Shown: in pieces, positions 33,469 through 41,907 of the stretch | Numbering within the stretch: position 1 is the first letter of the stretch | Layout of the letters: each line of letters opens with the position of its first letter | Assembly (NCBI RefSeq): GCF_017571525.1 | Contig: NZ_JAGETY010000002.1 | Coordinates: forward strand, 248,001-312,000 | Reading direction: 5' to 3' | DNA from: Hymenobacter sp. BT559 | GTDB taxonomy: Bacteria > Bacteroidota > Bacteroidia > Cytophagales > Hymenobacteraceae | DNA length: 64,000 nucleotides | Translations under genes and position numbers: made by a program | Notes under the pieces: generated by a model | Databases searched by the model: none | What the model saw: the letters and a program-made list of their open reading frames with translations, nothing else | What the model was told of the DNA's origin: nothing

Positions 33469-35055
33469 CTAATACTCGCTGCCCGGTGAGCTGGGCTTGA
33501 TGAAGGCCTCTTCGTCCATCTCGGTGGGCACTACCACGATGCCTTTTTGCAGCATCGAGTTTTGCTTGCCGTAGAGGAAGTACACCACGAAGCCAAGCAG
33601 CATCCAGGCCACAGCTGCCAGCAAGGTGAAGGAGTCGAGGCTGCAAATGAGCAGCGTGCAAACAATGGCGCCCATAAAAGGCACCAGCGGGAAGGCTGGC
33701 GTGGAAAGAGGGGCTAGGAACGGACGGTGCTGCTCGGGGTCCGACTTGCGCATAATCCACACACCAATACTCACCAGCACAAAAGCCAGCAGCGTGCCAA
33801 AGGAGGTAAGGTTGCCGGCTACATCGCCAGGCACGAAGGCGGCAAACAAGCCCACGAAAACCATCAGTATCAGGTTGGATTTGTAGGGCGTATTGAAGCG
33901 CGGGTGCAGCTCGGCGAACGCCTTGGGCATGAGCCCGTCCTTCGCCATCGAGAAGAATACCCGGCTCTGGCCCATGAGCATTACCAGGATTACCGAGGTG
34001 AAGCCCAACAGAATACCGCACGTTACGGCCGTAGCCAGCCAGCCGTAGCCGGTCATGTGCGCCCGGATGGCGTAGGCCACCGAAGCCTCGCCGCCAATGG
34101 CCGGGTCAGCAAATTCGCGCCAGTTGGCCACGCCCGTGAGCACGTGCCCAAACAGGATGTAGAGTACCGTGCAAATAGCCAGCGAGCCCAGAATGCCGAT
34201 GGGCATGTCGCGCTTGGGGTTTTTCGCTTCCTGCGCGGCCGTGCTCACGGCATCGAAGCCAATGAACGCAAAAAATACAATGCCGGCACCGCCCAGAATG
34301 CCGCCAATGCCGTGCTTGTTCCAGCCTTCGTAGGTGCGAACTACTTCGCCAGCCGCGTTTTTCACCACGGCATCGGCCGGAATGAGGTAAGGCGTGTGGT
34401 TGGCGGGGTTGATAAACTGCCAACCCACGGCAATGAATACGATAACGATGAGGGTTTTCAGAATAACCACCACGGCATTAAACAGGGCCGATTCCTGGGT
34501 GCCTTTCACCAGCAGCAAGCTCAGAGCGATGATGATGAACAGGGCGGGCAGGTTGATAGCCCCCTGGTACGTAACCCCATTAATAACAGCGTGCTCAAAA
34601 GGCGAATGGCTGAGATTATATGGTATACTGGTATGAAAGACCTGCAAGAGCTTGTTCAGGTATTCGCTCCAGCCAATGCTCACCGTGGCCGCGCCCAGCG
34701 CGTATTCCATGATGAGTGCCCAGCCGATAACCCAGACCACAAACTCGCCCATGGTGGTGTAGGCGTAGGTATAGGCCGAGCCGGCAATCGGAATCATGGC
34801 CGCAAACTCGGCGTAGCACAGGCCCGCAAATACGCAGCCGAAGGCGGCCAGCACAAATGCCAGCGTCACGCCCGGGCCCGAGGCCTGGGCCGCCGCGTTG
34901 GCCGTGCGCACAAACAGGCCGGCCCCGATAATGGCGCCCACGCCCAGCGCCACGAGGTTGCCGGCGCCCAGCGTTCGCTTGAGCGCGCCGTGGCCGGTAG
35001 AGCTAGCTTCGCCCAGAAGTTGGGAAAGCGGTTTTTTGGCAAAAATACTAGCCAT
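33469..35055 (-). CDS. APC-superfamily amino-acid permease (cationic amino-acid type)
   Basis: 528 residues with about 13 membrane helices. The N-terminus LKRTLGAGNLVALGVGAIIGAGLFV holds the helix-1 substrate motif of APC transporters. FIGFDAVSTAAQEAKNPKRDMPIGI and the PGVTLAFVLAAFGCVFAGLCYAEFAAM segment are typical of the YfnA/CAT group, which moves Arg, Lys or other amino acids by proton symport or exchange. It is located in the inner membrane. The gene stands alone, ending at a bidirectional terminator. Confidence 0.94.
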   Translation of the reverse strand: MASIFAKKPLSQLLGEASSTGHGALKRTLGAGNLVALGVGAIIGAGLFVRTANAAAQASGPGVTLAFVLAAFGCVFAGLCYAEFAAMIPIAGSAYTYAYTTMGEFVVWVIGWALIMEYALGAATVSIGWSEYLNKLLQVFHTSIPYNLSHSPFEHAVINGVTYQGAINLPALFIIIALSLLLVKGTQESALFNAVVVILKTLIVIVFIAVGWQFINPANHTPYLIPADAVVKNAAGEVVRTYEGWNKHGIGGILGGAGIVFFAFIGFDAVSTAAQEAKNPKRDMPIGILGSLAICTVLYILFGHVLTGVANWREFADPAIGGEASVAYAIRAHMTGYGWLATAVTCGILLGFTSVILVMLMGQSRVFFSMAKDGLMPKAFAELHPRFNTPYKSNLILMVFVGLFAAFVPGDVAGNLTSFGTLLAFVLVSIGVWIMRKSDPEQHRPFLAPLSTPAFPLVPFMGAIVCTLLICSLDSFTLLAAVAWMLLGFVVYFLYGKQNSMLQKGIVVVPTEMDEEAFIKPSSPGSEY

Positions 35056-35283
35056 GCAAAAGGGAGGTAAGAAACGAGTAGAGGGGGGAAATAGTCTGGA
35101 TTTTTTTGCGTTGAATTGGCATTGAACCGGAGTCAGCCGGGCCGAAAATACGCTAAACTTTGCGACCAGCCGCTACCTGGCCCTAGCGGGCTGCCTGCAC
35201 TATACTGGCGGCCGCAGTGCCGCCCCAGCTAGCTGGCAGCCGCGTTCCTATTTTTGCCTACTTGCTATGGCTTTACTTATTTC

Positions 35284-35661
35284 ATGAAAAAGCACTTTAT
35301 CCTCGTCGTCTTACTTCCTTTAGCCCTGGCCGCAGCCAATGCTGCGGCCCAACCTAACCCCACCGCCCAGGCGGCCGCAGCGGCCAGCCAGGCCCAGCGC
35401 ATGGCTCAGGAGCTGGGCCTCTCGGTCGAGCAGCACGCCCGCCTGCGCCACGTGCTGCTCCTCACCCGCCAGCACATGGACGCCGACCTGGCGGCGCATC
35501 AGGGTGACCCTGGTGCCCTGCGCGCCGCCATGGCCTTCGACCGGGCCAAATCGGACGAGCTTATTCGGGGCGTGCTCACGCCGGCCCAGTACGTGCGCTA
35601 TCAGCAGTTTAAGGCTGCGCGCATCGGGCAGCTGCACAGCACCAGCCAGGTAGGGCGCTAG
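35284..35661 (+). CDS. Small exported Spy/LTXXQ-like protein
   Basis: 125 residues from the ATG at 35284, where MKKHFILVVLLPLALAAANAAA forms a signal peptide; an earlier start at 35254 adds a non-signal decapeptide. The mature part is helical, with LGLSVEQHARLRHVLL and LTPAQYVRYQQFKA, recalling the LTxxQ repeats of Spy/CpxP-type periplasmic proteins. The assignment is by pattern only. A similar gene lies at 38264. Its last four bases overlap the end of the convergent DUF202 gene. Confidence 0.75.
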   Translation: MKKHFILVVLLPLALAAANAAAQPNPTAQAAAAASQAQRMAQELGLSVEQHARLRHVLLLTRQHMDADLAAHQGDPGALRAAMAFDRAKSDELIRGVLTPAQYVRYQQFKAARIGQLHSTSQVGR

Positions 35662-35924
35662 GCCTGGTAACCCACCAGGCGCCGCCCGTGCACCCGAAAG
35701 CGCGCGAGCCCCACCCCCAGCACTACCACGGCCACTACCAGCGCCGAGTAGCCCAGCCGCCCGCCTCGCTCGGGATGAAACTGCAGCAGCGCCAGCCCAA
35801 AGCCTACCAGGGCCAGGCTCGTGCGCACGTAGGTAAGTAACGTGCGCTCATTGGCCAGGCGGGTGCGTTGCAGGGCTAGCCGGTCGGATAAGGAAAGCGG
35901 GCTACTGGAGACGGGCGAAGGCAT
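35658..35924 (-). CDS. DUF202 membrane protein
   Basis: 88 residues. The motif LALQRTRLANERTLLTYVRTSLALVGFGLAL is the DUF202 (YidH-like) signature, with two membrane helices (about 36-50 and 58-75) after a charged amphipathic N-terminus. Function unknown in this family. It is convergent with, and overlaps by four bases, the Spy-like gene. Confidence 0.9.
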   Translation of the reverse strand: MPSPVSSSPLSLSDRLALQRTRLANERTLLTYVRTSLALVGFGLALLQFHPERGGRLGYSALVVAVVVLGVGLARFRVHGRRLVGYQA

Positions 35925-35993
35925 GGGGCGAAGACAGAGGCGGAGGTATAGCGTGCTTTAACGCAAAGCGCCAGCCCGGTGCCGGGCTATTGC

Positions 35994-37013
35994 CTATGCC
36001 AGGTGCTCAATCACGTAGAGCGAGGCGCTGGCAATGCTCAGCCACAGCACTATGCCTAGTACGTAGGGCTTGAGGCCCACTATGCGCAGCACGCTGTTTG
36101 ACAGCCCGGCGCCGATAAAGAACAGCGTGGCCGTGAGCCCCGTCTTGGCCAGGCTCACCAGCAGGGGGCCTAGGGGCTTGGCGGCCGGCACATAGGTATT
36201 GACCAGCATGGCCAGCACAAAGCCCAAGATGAAGTAAGGGATAGTAATTTTCACGCCTTTCTGCTTGAATACCAAGGCAGTGCCGAGCGCCACCGGAATA
36301 ATCCAGAGGGCGCGTGCCAGCTTCACGGTGGTGGCTATTTCGAGCGCCTCGTTGCCATAGGCCGCCGCCGCGCCCACCACCGAGCTGGTGTCGTGAATGG
36401 CAATGGCGCACCACAGCCCAAACTGGTGCTGGCTCAGGTGCAGGGCGTGGCCAATGGGCGGGAAGGCAAACAGGGCCAGCGCATTGAGTACGAACACCGT
36501 GCCGAGCGCTACCGACATCTCCTCGTCTTTGGCGCCCAGCACCGGCCCCACGGCCGCAATGGCCGAGCCCCCGCAAATGGCCGTGCCGCACGAGATAAGG
36601 TGCACCACCCGCCGTTCCAGCCCCAGCCACCGCCCCACCAGGTAGCCTAGCAGTAGCGTGCCCGCAATAGAAACTATCGTAAATAGCAGGCCCTCCTGCC
36701 CGGCCCGCACCGCCGCGTGCGCATTCATGCCAAAGCCCAGGCCGATTACCGAGAATTGCAATAACTTGGAGGTGACCACCTTGGTGCGCGCCACAAATGG
36801 ATTGCCCACCGTTTGGGCCAGCGCCAGCCCTAGTGCCAGCGCCAAAGGCGGCGAGGCCCAGGGCGTGAGGCAAAACACCAGCAGCAGCCCAAATACCACC
36901 TGCCGCAGCGTAAGGGTGAACCCTAGCACCTGGTGCGGTGTGTAAAAATGACGAAAAACACCAGTGGGCGCCGGGGTAGCAGCAGGCGAGGCAGGCTTCA
37001 AAACAACAGACAT
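35994..37013 (-). CDS. YeiH-family putative sulfate/sulfonate exporter
   Basis: 339 residues with about ten membrane helices. ISCGTAICGGSAIAAVGPVLGAKDEE is the core motif of the YeiH/UPF0324 family, and the GLWCAIAIHDTSSVVGAAAAYG segment is also conserved. Members are associated with sulfite or sulfonate export, partly from their pairing with LysR regulators of sulfur genes. A LysR gene lies 84 bases upstream on the same strand. CATTTG ends four bases before the ATG, so the mRNA may be leaderless. Confidence 0.92.
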   Translation of the reverse strand: MSVVLKPASPAATPAPTGVFRHFYTPHQVLGFTLTLRQVVFGLLLVFCLTPWASPPLALALGLALAQTVGNPFVARTKVVTSKLLQFSVIGLGFGMNAHAAVRAGQEGLLFTIVSIAGTLLLGYLVGRWLGLERRVVHLISCGTAICGGSAIAAVGPVLGAKDEEMSVALGTVFVLNALALFAFPPIGHALHLSQHQFGLWCAIAIHDTSSVVGAAAAYGNEALEIATTVKLARALWIIPVALGTALVFKQKGVKITIPYFILGFVLAMLVNTYVPAAKPLGPLLVSLAKTGLTATLFFIGAGLSNSVLRIVGLKPYVLGIVLWLSIASASLYVIEHLA

Positions 37014-37097
37014 GGGGCAAATGGCTTAACCGCCCCAAAATTACGCAATTACCTACTCCACAGGTAATTGAAAACTGTTATTGCCAATAACCAAAAG

Positions 37098-38009
37098 TTA
37101 TACCAAAGTGAGGGCTTGTTGCTGCCCGAAGCTGAGAAACCGCTGCGCTACCCGCGCCAGAGGCTGGCCCTGCACCCACACCGCCTCAAACTGTCGGCGC
37201 AGGGCTAGCCCCTGCAGGGGCACTATTTCGAGCACGCCCGCAGCCAGCTCGCGCCCCAGCGCCTGCCGCGACACAAAGCCCAGCGCCGCGGGGGCTGCCT
37301 CCAGGTAGGTTTTGATGGCCTCAGTACTATTGAGATAACACGCCACTTGCAACTCGCTCAGCTTGATTTTGCGCTCGCGCAGGGCCAGCTCCAGCACTTC
37401 GAGGGTGCCTGAGCCGCGCTCGCGCAATACTAGCGGGCTAGCCAGCGCCTCGGCCAGCGGCAGGGGCTGGGCCGGCGGGCCGGCGGGCGTGGCCCGGCGC
37501 ACGGCTACCAGCTCGTCGGGCAGCAACAATTCGTAGTGCAAATCACGGTTTTTGGTGCGGCCTTCTACGAAGCCCAGGTCGAGCTCGCCGCGCAGCAGCG
37601 CCTCGGCAATACGCTCAGAGTTAGCTCCTAGCAAGCTGAGCTGCACCTGCGGGTAGCGCGCCTGAAAGGCGGGCAGCCAGGCCGGCAGCACGTATTGGCT
37701 GAGCGTGGTGCTGGCGCCCAGGCGCAGGCGCCCGGCGGCTTCTTCGGGGTCGCGCAGGGCTAGCAGCTGCTCTTCGAGCTGCTGAGTGGCGGCGGCTACG
37801 GCCTCGGCATGCGCCAGCAGCAGGCGGCCCGCTTCGGTGAGACTCACGCGGTTGCCGCGCCGCGCTAGCAGGCGCTGGCCATACTGGGCTTCGAGCTCGC
37901 GGATGTGCTTGGTGACGGCCGGCTGGCTCACAAACAGCTCTTGCCCGGCCTTGGTGAAGCTCAGGTGCCGGGCCACGGCGGCAAATACGCGCAGGCGAAA
38001 ATCAGACAT
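37098..38009 (-). CDS. LysR-family regulator
   Basis: 303 residues. Residues 1-60 are the winged helix (FTKAGQELFVSQPAVTKHIRELE), and the rest is the two-lobed co-inducer domain. Sequence style (RLRLGASTTLSQYVLPAWLPAF; LDLGFVEGRTKNRDLHYELLLPDELVAV) is close to the CysL/YeiE group that controls sulfur or sulfite genes. Its 84-base distance to the YeiH gene on the same strand supports that role. GACCTTTG ends exactly five bases before the ATG. Family is certain; the target genes are inferred. Confidence 0.93.
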   Translation of the reverse strand: MSDFRLRVFAAVARHLSFTKAGQELFVSQPAVTKHIRELEAQYGQRLLARRGNRVSLTEAGRLLLAHAEAVAAATQQLEEQLLALRDPEEAAGRLRLGASTTLSQYVLPAWLPAFQARYPQVQLSLLGANSERIAEALLRGELDLGFVEGRTKNRDLHYELLLPDELVAVRRATPAGPPAQPLPLAEALASPLVLRERGSGTLEVLELALRERKIKLSELQVACYLNSTEAIKTYLEAAPAALGFVSRQALGRELAAGVLEIVPLQGLALRRQFEAVWVQGQPLARVAQRFLSFGQQQALTLV

Positions 38010-38263
38010 ACCGGCAAAGGTCGGGCGCGGGGCAGCGCGGCCGGCTATCGCACGCCGAGACGCAAGGAGGCGGCTCTACGTGTATCCATACCCTAGCCTG
38101 CTTCGTCGGCAAAAAAGCCGCCTTTATCGGCATAGCAGGCGATGGCCGAGGCGCGGCGCGGCTTTGGCCCGCTCCTTGTGTTTACGTCAGCATCCGGAGT
38201 CAGCGCGGCCGCGCTTCCTGCTTTTCTCCTCTTTTTTCTGCCTTTCAGCTCCTTATCCTGTTT

Positions 38264-38698
38264 ATGAAAAAGTCCCTGCTTCTGCTGGCCGCTATGGCCT
38301 TCGCCACTGCCAGCTTCGCTCAAACTACGCCTACCACCACGCAACTGCCCACCCACCGTGTGCACCGCATGGGCAAAGGCGAGCACAAAACGCCCGAGCA
38401 GCGGGCCGAGCACCGCACGGCTATGCTCACCAAAAAGCTGAGCCTCAGTGCCGACCAGCAAGCCAAGGTGCAGCAAATCATGCTAGCCCAGACTCAGGAA
38501 GGCCAGGCCCTAAAAGCCAAATACCCGGCAAAGGAGCAGCGCCAGGCCCTTCACCAGGAAATGAAGGCCGGCCACGCCAAGTACCAGGCCCAGCTGCAAG
38601 GCGTGCTCACGGCTGACCAGTACGGCAAGCTCGCCGCCATGCAAAAAGAGCATCACCATCGCGGTGAGCACGGCGACAAGCAAAAAGAAAAGAGCTAG
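38264..38698 (+). CDS. Exported Spy/LTXXQ-like His-rich protein
   Basis: 144 residues. Signal peptide MKKSLLLLAAMAFATASFA, then a helical charged domain with LTKKLSLSADQQAKVQQIML and LTADQYGKLAAMQ, the two LTxxQ-type repeats of the Spy/CpxP family. The C-terminus HHHRGEHGDKQKEK could bind metal. Such proteins are periplasmic chaperones or metal-stress proteins. It precedes a strong terminator and stands alone. Confidence 0.82.
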   Translation: MKKSLLLLAAMAFATASFAQTTPTTTQLPTHRVHRMGKGEHKTPEQRAEHRTAMLTKKLSLSADQQAKVQQIMLAQTQEGQALKAKYPAKEQRQALHQEMKAGHAKYQAQLQGVLTADQYGKLAAMQKEHHHRGEHGDKQKEKS

Positions 38699-38723
38699 CT
38701 GTAGCGCCTGCTGTTTGCTTCGA

Positions 38724-38751
38724 AGCCCCGGCCCCACGGCCGGGGCTTTTT
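38724..38751 (+). terminator. Rho-independent terminator
   Basis: AGCCCCGGCC (38724-38733) pairs with GGCCGGGGCT (38738-38747), followed by a T-run. It ends the Spy-like gene transcript. Confidence 0.92.
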
Positions 38752-38881
38752 GCTGCCTGGCCCAGGGCGATGAACCGAGGGGGCTAGCGTGATGTTGAAG
38801 CGGCTCGTTATATTTGACCCTATCACCTACCCCGGCAGCCCGATTATCAAGCGGTTAGCTCAACGGCTGCCACCATCCCCA

Positions 38882-40255
38882 ATGCCCTTACCCAGTAGTA
38901 GCACCCCCGCGGTGCAAATTCAGCAGTTTTACGATAAAGGCTTAGCCCACGCTTCCTACGCTATTCGGGCGGGCCGGCAGGTGGCCGTTATCGACCCCGG
39001 CCGCGACCCGCAGCCCTATTACGACTTTGCCGACGAGCACGACGCCCAGATAGTGGCCGTGATTGAGACGCACCCCCACGCCGACTTCGTGAGCAGCCAC
39101 CTGGAAATAGCCCAGGAAACGGATGCCACCATCTATTGCAGCAAGCTCACCGGCGCCCGCTACCCCCACAAGAATTTTGATGACGGCGACCGGCTCAAGC
39201 TCGGCAACGTCGAGCTGCATGCCCTGAATACTCCCGGCCACTCGCCCGACAGCATCAGTGTGCTGCTCATGGATGAGGCCGCCCAGACCCGCGCCGTCTT
39301 TACCGGCGACACGCTTTTTGTGGGCGATGTGGGCCGGCCCGACCTGCGCGAGGCCGAGGCTGCTGGCGGCCACGCCCGCGAGGAGCTCGCCGCCCAGCTC
39401 TACACCAGCCTGCGCCAGAAGCTGATGGCCCTGCCGCCCACCACGCGCGTGTACCCGGCCCACGGCCCCGGCTCGCTCTGCGGCAAAACCACTAGCCCCG
39501 ACCTCGACAGCACCATCGCGAAGGAGCTAGCCACCAACTACGCCCTGCAGCCCATGTCGGAGCCCGAGTTTGTGCGGGTGCTGCTCGAAGACCAGCCTTT
39601 CATGCCCAAGTACTTCGGGCACGATGTGCAGCTCAACAAGCAGGGCGCACCCAATTTTGAGGACAGCATCCGGGCAGTGCCGCGCGTGCATGGGGGCGCC
39701 GCGCTAGCCCCCGGCGTACTCGTTATCGACACCCGGCCGGCCGCCAAGTTCCGCGCCGGCCACCTGCCCGGCGCCATCAACCTGCAGGATGGTGGCAAGT
39801 TTGAAACCTGGCTGGGCTCGGTAGTAGGCCCGCAGGAGAAATTTTACTTACTCGCCGACACCCAGATTCAGCTCGACGCGGTGATTCGCAAAACCGCCAA
39901 AATTGGCTACGAAGGCAACATCAAGGGTGCCCTGCTGGCCCCCACCACCCAGCCCGCCACCAGCCCGGCCGTAGACGTGGCCGCCGTGCGCCAGCACCCC
40001 GAGCAGTTTACCATTGTGGATATTCGCAACCGCACCGAGGCCCACGACCCGCTGTTTGCCCACGCCTTGCTTATCCCGCTGCCCGAGCTGCGCGAGCGCG
40101 TCAAGGAGATTCCGACCGACAAGCCGGTGCTCGTGCACTGCGCGGGCGGCTACCGCTCGGCGGCCGGGGCTAGCATCATTCAGGCTGCACTGCCACATGC
40201 GGAGGTGCTGGATTTGAGTGAGGCCGTGACAGAGTTTGCGCCGGTGTCGGCGTGA
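38882..40255 (+). CDS. Metallo-beta-lactamase / double rhodanese fusion (persulfide dioxygenase-like)
   Basis: 457 residues from the ATG at 38882; an earlier GTG-type start adds a charged extension unlike the family. The N-terminal half is an ETHE1-type metal hydrolase fold with ETHPHADFVSSH (THxHxD), NTPGHSPDSISVL and GDTLFVGDVGRPDL. Two rhodanese domains follow. The second has the active VHCAGGYRS loop with Cys420. The first has no Cys at that place (FYLLADT), so it is probably structural. The enzyme would oxidise or transfer sulfane sulfur in the cytoplasm. The nearby YeiH exporter and LysR regulator support a sulfur-detoxification theme. Confidence 0.9.
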   Translation: MPLPSSSTPAVQIQQFYDKGLAHASYAIRAGRQVAVIDPGRDPQPYYDFADEHDAQIVAVIETHPHADFVSSHLEIAQETDATIYCSKLTGARYPHKNFDDGDRLKLGNVELHALNTPGHSPDSISVLLMDEAAQTRAVFTGDTLFVGDVGRPDLREAEAAGGHAREELAAQLYTSLRQKLMALPPTTRVYPAHGPGSLCGKTTSPDLDSTIAKELATNYALQPMSEPEFVRVLLEDQPFMPKYFGHDVQLNKQGAPNFEDSIRAVPRVHGGAALAPGVLVIDTRPAAKFRAGHLPGAINLQDGGKFETWLGSVVGPQEKFYLLADTQIQLDAVIRKTAKIGYEGNIKGALLAPTTQPATSPAVDVAAVRQHPEQFTIVDIRNRTEAHDPLFAHALLIPLPELRERVKEIPTDKPVLVHCAGGYRSAAGASIIQAALPHAEVLDLSEAVTEFAPVSA

Positions 40256-40761
40256 GACTGCTGCTATTCTTCTGTTTGGTACTGACTAGCCGGGCGGCCT
40301 TTGCACAGGCTGCCCGGCCGTGGCCGCGCAATGCGGCGACCGGCAAGATTGAGTTTACTGGCCGCCTGCCGTGGCCCGATAGCGTCCGTACCGAAGCGCA
40401 GCGGCAGTTGCTGGTGCGACGCTGGTATCGGCGGAAGCTGACGAATGACCAGCCGGAAATGATTCGGCGTTTTGTCCAAGAAAGTGGGACTACTTACAGT
40501 CAAATTCCTGCGGAGAGCTGCTACCGGCTTAGTATCATGAACCGAGACGAAGAGCACTTTAGTCTTTGTTTTCAACTCAGACTTACTTCAGATAATACGG
40601 GCTTAAGTTATCGGTTTTTTGATTTTGACTATAATTATTTTTCTTTCGATAATGGCGGCGATTATTCGTTAGAAAGTTTATTGACACCGGAAGGCGCCTC
40701 CCCACGGTCCATTATAGAATCGTTTCATGAGCAACTACTAGCTGCCACGAAAGCCTGGTAA
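40252..40761 (+). CDS. Exported hypothetical protein (DUF4468-like pattern)
   Basis: 169 residues from a GTG at 40252 that overlaps the stop of the rhodanese gene by four bases, so translation is probably coupled. A signal peptide spans about residues 1-19. The mature start ATGKIEFTGRLPWPDSVR resembles DUF4468 proteins of Bacteroidota, which are small exported proteins of unknown role. The second half (FFDFDYNYFSFDNGGDYS) is AT-rich, unlike the upstream gene. No catalytic motif is visible. Confidence 0.65.
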   Translation: MRLLLFFCLVLTSRAAFAQAARPWPRNAATGKIEFTGRLPWPDSVRTEAQRQLLVRRWYRRKLTNDQPEMIRRFVQESGTTYSQIPAESCYRLSIMNRDEEHFSLCFQLRLTSDNTGLSYRFFDFDYNYFSFDNGGDYSLESLLTPEGASPRSIIESFHEQLLAATKAW

Positions 40762-40897
40762 CGCTGGTTGTGGCTCGAAGCCACAGCCGCGTTTTGTATT
40801 GCAGAAGCGCGGGTTTGTATCTGCCTGCCCCAGCTGATATTGGGACCTTTGTGAGGTTGAATCTTCATTCAAAAACCTCTCTAAACACCCTAGTACG

Positions 40898-40980
40898 AGC
40901 ACCATCAAGAAAGTACCGCCGGGCAGCCAGGGCCTGCACGTATCGGTAGAAGGACTGGGCTGCATGGGCATGACCGGCGG
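40898..40980 (+). pseudogene. Remnant of an aldo/keto reductase gene (N-terminal fragment)
   Basis: In one frame the stretch reads STIKKVPPGSQGLHVSVEGLG followed by CMGMTGG. This is the N-terminal strand and cofactor-loop region of aldo/keto reductases of the YhdN/AKR13 kind (LGxxGLxVSxxGLGCMGM). It continues for only about 27 codons before losing all similarity. No start codon or downstream domain remains. It is a deletion remnant in the 288-base gap between the 40252 gene and comB. Confidence 0.6.
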
Positions 40981-41049
40981 CATCATCGGCATGAGAAGAA
41001 CAAAACCGGGCAAACGCCGGCGACCTACCGGTTTTCGGCGCAGTAAGGC

Positions 41050-41769
41050 CTAGCCGCGCACCAGGCGGTCGGTGCGCCAGATGGGCAGAATATTAGGGTG
41101 CGTATCAACCTGCATGCAGAACGTAAAGTCGTCGTGCGCTTCCAAGGAATTGAGTCGGCGCACGGCGGCCGATTGCAGCAGGTAGTCGGGCCAAGTGGGC
41201 TTGGCGTGCTGCCACAGGTGCAGGGCCGCCAGCGCGGCATCGGAGGAGGCAATATCGAAGCCACGCGGGGCTAGGCGCTCGGCCAGCGCGCCGCCAAAGA
41301 TGCTGTCTTCGAGGCAGAAGCTACCTTTCCAGCCGGCGCATACCACCAGCACATCGCGCCCTTGCGCCACCGCAAAATCGGCCACCGCACTCAGGTTCAG
41401 AAAGGAGCCGCACACAATGGCCTCGGCCGTGAGCGAGCGGTGTAGCGCCATGGTGCCATTGGTGGTGCTGATGGCCAGCGCCCGGCCCTGCACCGCGAGT
41501 TTGCCATCGAGAAAGCCGAAAGGTGAATTGCCCAAATCGAAGCCCGCCGCGGCAATGCCGTCGCGCTCGGCCGCCGTGATGCAGCCCTGCTCACGGCCGA
41601 GCGCGGCGCACTCTTCCAGCGTGGCTGTGGGGAAAACATCCGTGACGCCCGCCGCCAGGGCCGTGACAATGGTGCTGGTGGCGCGCAGCACGTCTACAAT
41701 AACGGCGACCCGGCCGCGCAGGTCGTAGAGCGGCAGCAGCTCGGGCGAAAAGCAAACGTCTAGTTTCAC
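41050..41769 (-). CDS. comB: 2-phosphosulfolactate phosphatase family protein
   Basis: 239 residues from a GTG at 41769. VAVIVDVLRATSTIVTALAAG, NSPFGFLDGK, STTNGTMALHRS and FCLEDSIFGGALAERL are the ComB-family blocks. In methanogens the enzyme removes phosphate from 2-phosphosulfolactate in coenzyme M synthesis; in bacteria it probably acts in sulfolactate or related metabolism, or on another substrate. Cytoplasmic, Mg-dependent. It is downstream of gcvT on the same strand, with a large inverted repeat in between. Confidence 0.93.
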   Translation of the reverse strand: MKLDVCFSPELLPLYDLRGRVAVIVDVLRATSTIVTALAAGVTDVFPTATLEECAALGREQGCITAAERDGIAAAGFDLGNSPFGFLDGKLAVQGRALAISTTNGTMALHRSLTAEAIVCGSFLNLSAVADFAVAQGRDVLVVCAGWKGSFCLEDSIFGGALAERLAPRGFDIASSDAALAALHLWQHAKPTWPDYLLQSAAVRRLNSLEAHDDFTFCMQVDTHPNILPIWRTDRLVRG

Positions 41770-41798
41770 AATACTAGTGACTTAACAAACAAATAAGA

Positions 41799-41892
41799 AA
41801 GAACGTCATGCTGAGCCTGTCGAAGCATCTCTCCCGAACGACACCCTAGCGGCGCGGGAGAGATGCTTCGGCAGGCTCAGCATGACGTTCTT
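41799..41892. repeat. Large inverted repeat, GTCATGCTGA family, member B
   Basis: Arms 41799-41836 and 41855-41892 pair over 38 bases with a single mismatch. They start AAGAACGTCATGCTGAGCCT. The loop contains CCCTAGCGGCGCGGGAG, as in the element at 5661-5757. It separates gcvT and comB. Other copies with the same outer sequence are at 51022-51125 and 59418-59546. Confidence 0.92.
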
Positions 41893-41907
41893 AAAAAGAA
41901 TTTTAGC

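Noticed and set aside
33727..35070. 447-codon open frame opposite the amino-acid permease
   Set aside because: It is a high-GC antisense shadow: composition is Arg/His/Ala/Gly-rich with no domain, while the other strand encodes a clear 13-helix transporter.
36007..37038. 343-codon open frame in another frame of the YeiH gene
   Set aside because: Same strand, shifted frame, Gly/Ala/Arg/His-rich; the real frame has all YeiH motifs.
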